Positions 23,158 to 30,309 of a stretch of 47,369 nucleotides of DNA are shown one piece after another. Below the pieces are notes generated by a model. It worked only from the letters and a program-made list of their open reading frames with translations. It had not been told where the DNA came from and searched no databases. This stretch comes from Candidatus Poribacteria bacterium (lineage in GTDB: Bacteria > Poribacteria > WGA-4E > WGA-3G), in NCBI GenBank assembly GCA_022822085.1, contig JAJECK010000083.1:1-47369 (forward strand). Reading direction: 5' to 3'. The translations under genes were made by a program, and so were the position numbers. The number at the start of each line of letters is the position of its first letter. Positions within the stretch are counted from its first letter, which is position 1.

Positions 23158-23965
23158 ACCGAAAGAATTAGCGGCGGGAAAACTCACTGAGAGACAGGTC
23201 GAACAAGCTATAGAAGCTATCCGCACTGAAGGTTATGTAGTATTGGAGAACATAATCAGTCATGACCATTTAGATATATTGCGAGAACGAATGGATGCTG
23301 ATTCACGAAAGTTGATAAAAGCCGAAAAATGGGGTGGTGCTGGAATGCTTAAAGGGCATTTACAACAAGGACCCCCTCCGTTTGCTCCTTATATTTTCAG
23401 AGACGTAGTTGCCAATCCTTATGTTGTGCAGTTAACGAAGGAATTACTTGGAAATGGTGTCTATAATAATTTCTACAACGGTAACACAAACTGTCCGGGT
23501 AGTGGTACGCAACCGCTGCACAGAGATGGAGATCATCTGTGGCAAAACCTGAAATCTGCACATCCAACTGCAGAGGTAGTGGTAAATATTTCACCCCAAG
23601 ATACGACAGAGGAAAATGGAAGTGTAGAACTGTGGCCTGGTTCACATCTGGATGTCAGTGGACGCCATATTGATGACGAACGTGAAGCAAGACGGCGAGA
23701 AATCGCTCCACCTATACGTGGAAATGCAAAGAAGGGTAGCGCGCTGATTCGAGATATGCGACTTTGGCATCGGGGTGTACCTAACTTGTCTGACGAACCG
23801 CGTCACATGATAGCAATGATACATCGTATACACTGGTTACGTTCAGGAAGACGACTGAAGTATCAAACAGGTTGTGAGAAAGCGTTTGAAAACAGTGACC
23901 TCGATCATAATGCAGTATTCGTTGATGATAAGTTGGATGACTATCTCTTCAATCCAAAATTTTGA
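23141..23965 (+). CDS. PhyH-family Fe(II)/2-oxoglutarate dioxygenase
   Basis: 274 residues from the ATG at 23141, supported by AAGGA eight bases upstream; the start lies inside the end of lysC. The triad is H127-R-D129 (PLHRDGDHLW) and distal H210 (MRLWHRGVPN), with R221 likely binding 2-oxoglutarate. IRTEGYVVLENIIS is the usual N-terminal motif. The predicted role is hydroxylation of an unknown small molecule. The 17-base overlap with lysC and a 27-base gap to the following ATPase-fusion gene indicate one operon. It differs from ectoine hydroxylase in its iron-binding motif. Confidence 0.85.
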   Translation: MVITVKPKELAAGKLTERQVEQAIEAIRTEGYVVLENIISHDHLDILRERMDADSRKLIKAEKWGGAGMLKGHLQQGPPPFAPYIFRDVVANPYVVQLTKELLGNGVYNNFYNGNTNCPGSGTQPLHRDGDHLWQNLKSAHPTAEVVVNISPQDTTEENGSVELWPGSHLDVSGRHIDDEREARRREIAPPIRGNAKKGSALIRDMRLWHRGVPNLSDEPRHMIAMIHRIHWLRSGRRLKYQTGCEKAFENSDLDHNAVFVDDKLDDYLFNPKF

Positions 23966-23992
23966 GTTATTGGCCTCCAAAAGGTATAGATA

Positions 23993-26500
23993 ATGAGAAG
24001 ATTCGGAACTCAAGGTCCTGTCAATTCCGAAGAACACTATGTAGTATCACGTAGTGATGAACTTGCGGATTACATTGACCGCTTGAAACAAGGACGATAC
24101 AATGTGCTTTTTGCACCACGTCAAAGTGGAAAGACGACATTCTTCAAGGAGGCACTCAAGGTGCTTGTGGAAGAAGACTCATCATTTTTCCCTATTCAAC
24201 TCAATTTTGAAGAATATAAAAATCGCACATCGGATCAATTCTACGTTGACATCTATAACGATATATGTGAGGAAATTGAGTATTTCATAGAAAGTCGAAA
24301 TTCAGAACTGACTCAAAAGTATCTTGAATTTATATCCAGTCCAAGAATTACTGATTCTGTATCTATGAGAAGATTCTTCAGTCAGTTGCCTGATATACTC
24401 AATAGTGATAAACACATATCTTCATCACCTCGAATTGTGATTATTATTGATGAGTTTGATGGGATACCGCAAGCCGTTGTCAATGACTTTCTGCATACAC
24501 TCCGAAGAATTTATCTTACCGATAGAAATGTTCGCTCTCCATATAGTGTCAGCATTGTCGGTGTAAAAAACATTACTCAACTAAATTATGATCGTTCTAT
24601 TTCCCCATTTAATATACAAGATGAGTTCACTTTGCCAAACTTTACGCATCAACAGGTGCGTGAATTATTCGCTCAATATACGGATGAAGTTGGCCAATTA
24701 ATTTCTCCGGAAGTGCTTGAAGGACTGCATAAACAGACTGCTGGACAACCATTCCTTGTCAATAGAATTGCTCAAATTCTTACAGATGAACTTGATATTC
24801 CAAAGAGCGGGACAATTCAGATGCCGCACTTTCTACAAGCGCATGCCATTCTTCTTGAAGAACGCAACACAAACATTGACCATCTGACAACAAATATTCG
24901 CAGAGATCGTAGGTATGAATCCATGTTGATGGATATAGCATTTTCTGGTGATGGGAAACGTTTTAACTTACGGAATGAGATTATTAGTGATTTAGTAACT
25001 TATGGTGTCATAGAAAAAGGCGAGGATGGACTATGTAAAATCTTAAATCCAATTTATCTTTATTGTATTATTCAAACATTTCAACCACCAGGAAATGGGC
25101 TTGAAAGTGAATATTTCTCCGATGATGGTCCAATTGATTTTACCGGATATTTGACATCTTCTGGAAAGATACAGATGGACGCACTAATAGATAATTTCAA
25201 GAATTTTATTGCGCGTGCTGGATATAGAATACTACAAGTGCCAGGGACACCACAAGAATATGTCGGACAATATTTGCTGTCAGCGTATTTAGATCAATTC
25301 GTACGGACTATAGGGGCATCAATTCGATTGGAAGTTCAGACAGGAAGAGGTAGATCAGACATTATCATTTTTCATAACGGTGTGCAATATATAATTGAAA
25401 CAAAAATATGGCGAAGTGAACGACGTTATAAGTTAGGAAAGCAGCAACTTGCAGAATATATGAAATTGGAAGGGACTACAGAAGGATATTATGTAGTCTT
25501 TGACCATCGCGATAACCCAAATCCATTAGTTGAAACTGACACCTTCGAAAACCTTACTATTCGGAGTTATGTAATACCTGTATTGCAAAAACCTCCATCC
25601 CAAAATTTATTAGAACAACAGTTATCGTATATATCACAGGAAACACACAATTTGGAGTTGAGTATGAAATCTGAAACGAACTGGTACCCTGCAGAACCTG
25701 ATCTCAAGACTGTTTGTGAAAAATTCGAAGATCCGATATATTCGCTATCTCAAGCGGAAATACCTGCTATTATCCTAAGAAATGCATATCCTCCTGAACA
25801 CTGTCAAGGATTGATCGATAGATTTACAAATATGGGTTTGATGCGAGATGAGGCAGATACCAATACAGCAGACAAGCGTACACGTATTGATATCGGTACA
25901 AGTCTGGGTAATCGTGGAAGCAATAAACCCGGCTTTTTATCACATGCAGAAACTACTCACCATCTTTTCCAATTCCTTTTTGACGGTTTTGATAATCCTG
26001 TTGACCTGATTTATGAATCCCTTTCTGCGCTTTCTCCTGGTAAAGAAGTTAAGGTTGCGCGTGAACCAGATGGTTCTTTATATGGACCTGCTATTTTTCG
26101 TATCCACTATGAAACGCATAGTTACAAACCGCACATTGATAGTGTTAAGTACCGTGAGAAACGTACCGATTATTCAGTCTATCGTTTTCAACATCAGTTT
26201 GCAGGTGTCTTGTGCGTTCAGAATGCTGATGCTAATGGTAAAGGGACGCAAGCCATCCTTCATCGTTGTCTCTGGTCTGAAGAAGTTCAACCGTATATTG
26301 CTGAAGAAACATTTGACAAATATGCTGCAAAGAACGATATAGAACAGTGTCAAGTCGATTTACAACAAGGAGATCTCTATTTTTTTAATACCCGTTGTAT
26401 CCACGAAGTACCTGCAGTTGAAGGTTCGAGGGCAAGAATTGTATTGGCTGTATTCATCGGTTATTCACCTGACGACAGTGAAGTGTATGTTTGGTCGTGA
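23993..26500 (+). CDS. AAA-like ATPase + PD-(D/E)XK nuclease + 2OG-Fe(II) oxygenase fusion
   Basis: 835 residues with three parts in one uninterrupted frame. Residues ~1-300 form an AAA-like (AAA_35/AAA-ATPase) P-loop domain with Walker A APRQSGKTT (K47) and Walker B IVIIIDEFDG (D153, E154). Residues ~390-530 carry a PD-(D/E)XK-type core (D456 in GRSDIII; E469-T-K471 in YIIETKIW), as in PDDEXK_9 domains that usually follow such ATPases. Residues ~558-835 form a prolyl-4-hydroxylase-like 2OG oxygenase: PPEHCQGLIDRF, H714-I-D716 and distal H804 with R813/R815. The first two parts are a known pairing of unknown function; the third is unexpected. AAAGG precedes the ATG. It ends the lysC operon. 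Confidence 0.8.
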   Translation: MRRFGTQGPVNSEEHYVVSRSDELADYIDRLKQGRYNVLFAPRQSGKTTFFKEALKVLVEEDSSFFPIQLNFEEYKNRTSDQFYVDIYNDICEEIEYFIESRNSELTQKYLEFISSPRITDSVSMRRFFSQLPDILNSDKHISSSPRIVIIIDEFDGIPQAVVNDFLHTLRRIYLTDRNVRSPYSVSIVGVKNITQLNYDRSISPFNIQDEFTLPNFTHQQVRELFAQYTDEVGQLISPEVLEGLHKQTAGQPFLVNRIAQILTDELDIPKSGTIQMPHFLQAHAILLEERNTNIDHLTTNIRRDRRYESMLMDIAFSGDGKRFNLRNEIISDLVTYGVIEKGEDGLCKILNPIYLYCIIQTFQPPGNGLESEYFSDDGPIDFTGYLTSSGKIQMDALIDNFKNFIARAGYRILQVPGTPQEYVGQYLLSAYLDQFVRTIGASIRLEVQTGRGRSDIIIFHNGVQYIIETKIWRSERRYKLGKQQLAEYMKLEGTTEGYYVVFDHRDNPNPLVETDTFENLTIRSYVIPVLQKPPSQNLLEQQLSYISQETHNLELSMKSETNWYPAEPDLKTVCEKFEDPIYSLSQAEIPAIILRNAYPPEHCQGLIDRFTNMGLMRDEADTNTADKRTRIDIGTSLGNRGSNKPGFLSHAETTHHLFQFLFDGFDNPVDLIYESLSALSPGKEVKVAREPDGSLYGPAIFRIHYETHSYKPHIDSVKYREKRTDYSVYRFQHQFAGVLCVQNADANGKGTQAILHRCLWSEEVQPYIAEETFDKYAAKNDIEQCQVDLQQGDLYFFNTRCIHEVPAVEGSRARIVLAVFIGYSPDDSEVYVWS
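25654..25666 (+). promoter_or_regulatory. Possible internal ribosome site and start before the 2OG-oxygenase part
   Basis: GGAG at 25654-25657 lies six bases before an in-frame ATG at 25664 (Met558), exactly at the domain boundary. Starting there would give a free ~278-residue oxygenase. Confidence 0.4.
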
Positions 26501-26519
26501 GTTGAGATAAAGTCAATTT

Positions 26520-26548
26520 TTGACAACCTAATAGTCTTGTGGTATACT
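26520..26548 (+). promoter_or_regulatory. Strong predicted sigma70 promoter for the first WD40 gene
   Basis: A perfect TTGACA at 26520-26525, a 17-base spacer and TATACT at 26543-26548. The gene starts about 55 bases downstream. Confidence 0.7.
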
Positions 26549-26603
26549 TGTAAATCATAAACAATCATCTTGTTATTAATTTCAGTAAAGGAGTTCTTCC
26601 ATA

Positions 26604-29492
26604 ATGAAGAGTACCGTTTTTTTATTTCTATTAACTATTTTTTCTGTTTCCTTATTTTTTCATGTAGACACAATTGCCCAAACAACTACACAATTAAGTT
26701 TACCAGAGAATGCAGTAGCACGTCTTGGTAAGGGGAGGATAAGTGAAATCCAATATTCACCTGATGGTACATATTTAGCTGTAGTTAGTTCCATAGGTGT
26801 CTGGCTCTATGATACACAAACATATACGGAAACAGCATTACTTTCAGGTGATACAGGGACTGTCTATTGTGTTGCTTTTAGTTCAGATGGTCTAACAGCT
26901 GCAACCGGTAATGATGACGGATCTATATGGCTTTGGAATGTTGCTTCCGGGACACAACAACATATCTTTACAGGACACACAGGTGCTGTTGTAAGTGTTG
27001 CATTTAGCGCGGATAATGAAACACTTGCAAGTGGAAGTAGTGACGGTACAATACGACTTTGGAATTATTCAACCCGCGAATATCAAAGAACACTTGATGG
27101 TCATTTTGATTCAGTTACAAGTGTGGCGTTCAGTACAGCAGGTACAACTCTTGCGAGTGGTAGTTTGGATACCTCTGTTCAGATATGGGATGTTTCTACA
27201 GGTGAACAACAACATGTGCTTATAGGACATGATGATTCTGTGTATAGCGTGGCATTCAGTCCAACTGAAGCAACACTTGCAAGTAGCAGTCGTGATGGAA
27301 CGATCAGATTGTGGTATACTGCATTTGGAGTGCATAAACAGACACTTCCCGGTCATGAGGGGCCTGTCTTAGATGTAGCATATAGCCCTAACGGAAATAC
27401 TATAGCCAGCAGTAGTGCAGATGGAACTATCGTAATGTGGGATACAGTTTCTGGTCAAGCTCAACAGGTACTAACCGGACATACGAATGTTGTGCTGAGT
27501 GTTGCGTACAGTTCTACTGGTGGAACTATTGCAAGTGGTGGAGCTGATGGCACTGTACGTCTTTGGGATGCAATCTTTGGAGGACAGCGGCAAGCCCTGA
27601 CAGGTTATACAGGTTATATCTTGGATACAGCCTTCAGTATTGATGGGAACACAATTGCCAGTAGTGGATCAGACAATGTAATTAATTTGTGGAATGGAAC
27701 AACAGGTCAACATCAGCAGATGTTAATTGGGCATGAAGACTGGATTTGGAGTGTTGTTTACAGTCCCGATGGAAGTACTATCGCAAGTGGTAGTGATGAT
27801 GGGACAATACGTTTATGGGATAGTACTACAGGGGAACATCAAAGAACTTATGAAGGACATACAGATTGGGTTTGGAGTGTTGCTTACAGTCCCGATGGAT
27901 TCACATTAGCAAGTGGTAGTGAAGATGGGACAATACGACTATGGGATGCACTTTACGGTGGTCACATAATGACACTTGAGGAACATGATGGATCAGTATT
28001 GAGTGTTGCATTTAATCCAGATGGAAATATCCTGGCAAGTGGCAGTACTGATGAAACGATACGTCTATGGGATGTTGGTACAGGTAAGGAAATAAAGAGA
28101 CTTACTGGACATACGGATTTTGTGCGTAGTGTGGCATTTAGTCCTAATGGAAATATCCTGGCAAGTGGAAGCGATGATGGTACTGTACGATTATGGGATA
28201 CTGTCTTCGGTGTAGAATTGGAGAGATTTACTGAACATACAGAATTAGTCTGGAGTGTTACTTTTAATAGTAGTGGTGATATCCTCGCGAGTGGAAGTAA
28301 CGACAGGACTGTTCGCTTGTGGGATACTGTGTCGGGCCAACTTTTAGATACTTATATTGGGCACACAAGTGGAATACTGAGTGTTGCATTCAACCCGATC
28401 GGGAATACTTTCGCCAGTTCAAGTGCGGATGGTACGGTTCTTGTATGGAATTTTACACCTCCCTTAACTTCATATCCTACAGTTAGCCTTTCGCCAACTC
28501 CCGTACAATCTCCTGCAATTGGTGGACTCCTTACATTCAATCTCAATATTGAAAATGCAGGAAGCATTTTTGGATATCAAGCAACCGTAAGATATGATGA
28601 ATCTGCTTTGCGGCATGTCAGTAGTTCAAATTTAGATTTTCTCGCATCTGGTGCATATTCTATTTCACCTATAATTAAAGATAATACTGTTACGCTTGCA
28701 GCGTCATCGCTTAGTGGACAAAGTTTTGGGTCTGGAACATTGGCTAATCTAACATTTGAGGTAGTATCGCTAAAACCATCTACTATTACTATATCTAAAG
28801 TTCAGTTGACTGATATATCTGGTAATGTCTATTATGCTCGTGTTAATTCTGCCCAGATCACAGAACCTTCTCGTCAACGAGGCGATCTTAATGGTGATGG
28901 TGTAGTCAACATTCAAGATTTATCCTTAGTTGCATCAAATTTCGGACAAGAAGGAGATAATCTTGCGGATGTCAATGGAGATGGTGTTGTTAATATCGTA
29001 GACCTAACTTTAGTTGCAGCAGCAATGGCAAGTCCTTCATCTGCAGCACCAGCAAAATGGTTACACGGTATTGAGAACACACTCACAAGAGCAGAAGTGC
29101 AACAGTGGTTGCATGATGCAAAACAGACTACATTGACTGACCCAACTTTCCAGTATGGTGTTTCAGTATTAGAACAATTGCTTGTATTATTAACACCACA
29201 AGAAACAGTTTTATTGCCAAACTATCCAAATCCATTCAACCCCGAAACCTGGGTCCCTTATCAATTGTCTCAACCTGCAAAAGTAACCATCCAAATCTTT
29301 ACTGCTGATGGACAGTTAATTCGAACATTAGATATAGGAGAACAGTTGGCAGGACATTATCAACACAAGGATAATGCTGCATACTGGGATGGAAAAAACG
29401 AAATGGATGAACCTGTAGCAAGTGGAGTCTATTTCTATACATTAACCGCAGGCGACTTTTCTGCTACGCGGAAGATGTTAATTGTGAAATAA
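26604..29492 (+). CDS. Secreted WD40 protein with cohesin-like, dockerin and C-terminal FlgD-like modules
   Basis: 962 residues. The signal peptide ends near DTIAQ. By eye I count 14 WD40 blade ends (for example DDGTIRLWD) over residues ~40-620, which suggests two seven-bladed propellers. Residues ~622-753 (VSLSPTPVQSPAIGGLLTF, IFGYQATVRYD) look like a cohesin-type beta-sandwich. Residues ~757-810 hold a dockerin pair (DLNGDGVVNIQDL, DVNGDGVVNIVDL). Residues ~870-962 hold the NYPNPFNPETW cassette ending in ASGVYFYTLTAGDFSATRKM, a FlgD-like or sorting domain. The likely role is an extracellular binding scaffold. AAGGAG precedes the ATG. A 13-bp hairpin follows the gene. Confidence 0.85.
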   Translation: MKSTVFLFLLTIFSVSLFFHVDTIAQTTTQLSLPENAVARLGKGRISEIQYSPDGTYLAVVSSIGVWLYDTQTYTETALLSGDTGTVYCVAFSSDGLTAATGNDDGSIWLWNVASGTQQHIFTGHTGAVVSVAFSADNETLASGSSDGTIRLWNYSTREYQRTLDGHFDSVTSVAFSTAGTTLASGSLDTSVQIWDVSTGEQQHVLIGHDDSVYSVAFSPTEATLASSSRDGTIRLWYTAFGVHKQTLPGHEGPVLDVAYSPNGNTIASSSADGTIVMWDTVSGQAQQVLTGHTNVVLSVAYSSTGGTIASGGADGTVRLWDAIFGGQRQALTGYTGYILDTAFSIDGNTIASSGSDNVINLWNGTTGQHQQMLIGHEDWIWSVVYSPDGSTIASGSDDGTIRLWDSTTGEHQRTYEGHTDWVWSVAYSPDGFTLASGSEDGTIRLWDALYGGHIMTLEEHDGSVLSVAFNPDGNILASGSTDETIRLWDVGTGKEIKRLTGHTDFVRSVAFSPNGNILASGSDDGTVRLWDTVFGVELERFTEHTELVWSVTFNSSGDILASGSNDRTVRLWDTVSGQLLDTYIGHTSGILSVAFNPIGNTFASSSADGTVLVWNFTPPLTSYPTVSLSPTPVQSPAIGGLLTFNLNIENAGSIFGYQATVRYDESALRHVSSSNLDFLASGAYSISPIIKDNTVTLAASSLSGQSFGSGTLANLTFEVVSLKPSTITISKVQLTDISGNVYYARVNSAQITEPSRQRGDLNGDGVVNIQDLSLVASNFGQEGDNLADVNGDGVVNIVDLTLVAAAMASPSSAAPAKWLHGIENTLTRAEVQQWLHDAKQTTLTDPTFQYGVSVLEQLLVLLTPQETVLLPNYPNPFNPETWVPYQLSQPAKVTIQIFTADGQLIRTLDIGEQLAGHYQHKDNAAYWDGKNEMDEPVASGVYFYTLTAGDFSATRKMLIVK

Positions 29493-29543
29493 TTTACCAC
29501 TGTTGTTAAATCACTTCTGAAATATACCTTTACCAACGATCAA

Positions 29544-29596
29544 AATAGGAGTTCACACAACAATGCTTGTTATCTCAGGTGGCGTGAACTCCTATT
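29544..29596 (+). terminator. Hairpin after the first WD40 gene
   Basis: A perfect 13-bp inverted repeat, AATAGGAGTTCAC (29544-29556) and GTGAACTCCTATT (29584-29596), with a 27-base loop. There is no T-run after it, so classical intrinsic termination is doubtful; it may stabilise the mRNA end or be a repeat. Confidence 0.4.
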
Positions 29597-29701
29597 CACT
29601 TCATTAATCCCTCTATATCATATTTGATAATTCCACTATTTTAACACTCAATCACATTAGTTTTTGTATTACACACAAAAAAATGTCTATTTCAGTATAT
29701 T

Positions 29702-29817
29702 TTATAGTAAAACCCACAATTACATGGACATTGGCGCGGTTAGGAAACCTCGCCAGCGTTATGGTGTGGGGTTTGTTGTTCATTGAAATGTGAACATATT
29801 TTCGGATTTTACTATAA
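29702..29817. repeat. MITE-like element, family 3
   Basis: A 116-bp segment bounded by TTATAGTAAAACCC and GGATTTTACTATAA. Its middle contains GGTTAGGAAACCTCGCCAGCG, shared with the family 2 elements at 20042 and 41619, although the ends differ. No coding capacity. Confidence 0.7.
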
Positions 29818-29981
29818 TGTGTGCTTTATAATCAATGACACTTCTGGTATTGTTGTAATTCAACTGCACAGAATTGTGCACAATGATGTGAGATGTACAT
29901 TTACGTGCAGATTTACTATTTTCCAGATACTTACCCGATGAATTACCCTCACGTGAACAATTATAATTACAAAGTTATATA

Positions 29982-30103
29982 ATCAGGACTTACGCATTTC
30001 CTCTTAAAGTCACTTGGTAAGGGGACTTAGAAGATAAATAACTAAAATGACGACTTTTTAACCACCCTAACCCCTTTATCAAGGGGAATGCGTAAGTCCT
30101 GAT
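29982..30103. repeat. MITE-like element, family 4
   Basis: A 122-bp segment with ~19-bp terminal inverted repeats: ATCAGGACTTACGCATT on the left and AATGCGTAAGTCCTGAT on the right. A palindrome CCTTTATCAAGG lies near the right end. Decayed relatives of its interior and right end occur at about 400-440 and 645-690. Apart from this, the family 3 element and the hairpin at 29544, I see nothing gene-like in the 817-base gap. Confidence 0.75.
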
Positions 30104-30309
30104 AATTATCATAGTTGGGAAATTATACATATCTGATATAGATAGCAACAGATATTATAGGTAAATTCCTCAATCAGACATATTATTCAAATTATATCAG
30201 AAACTGATCCAATTGGCATACGTTTTGCTTCACTATGACTATAAAAGTCATGATCAATTGGAGTAATACGGACTATGACTACGGTATTGACTAAATAGGA
30301 GGCTAAATC

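Noticed and set aside
21793-23965. Ectoine/hydroxyectoine operon (aspartokinase plus PhyH-type EctD)
   Set aside because: No ectA, ectB or ectC genes are present and the PhyH iron motif (PLHRDGDHLW) does not match the ectoine hydroxylase signature that I know.
23993-26500. Two genes joined by a sequencing error
   Set aside because: The frame is open throughout with no sign of a frameshift at the junction. A true fusion is the simpler reading, although the internal start leaves some doubt.
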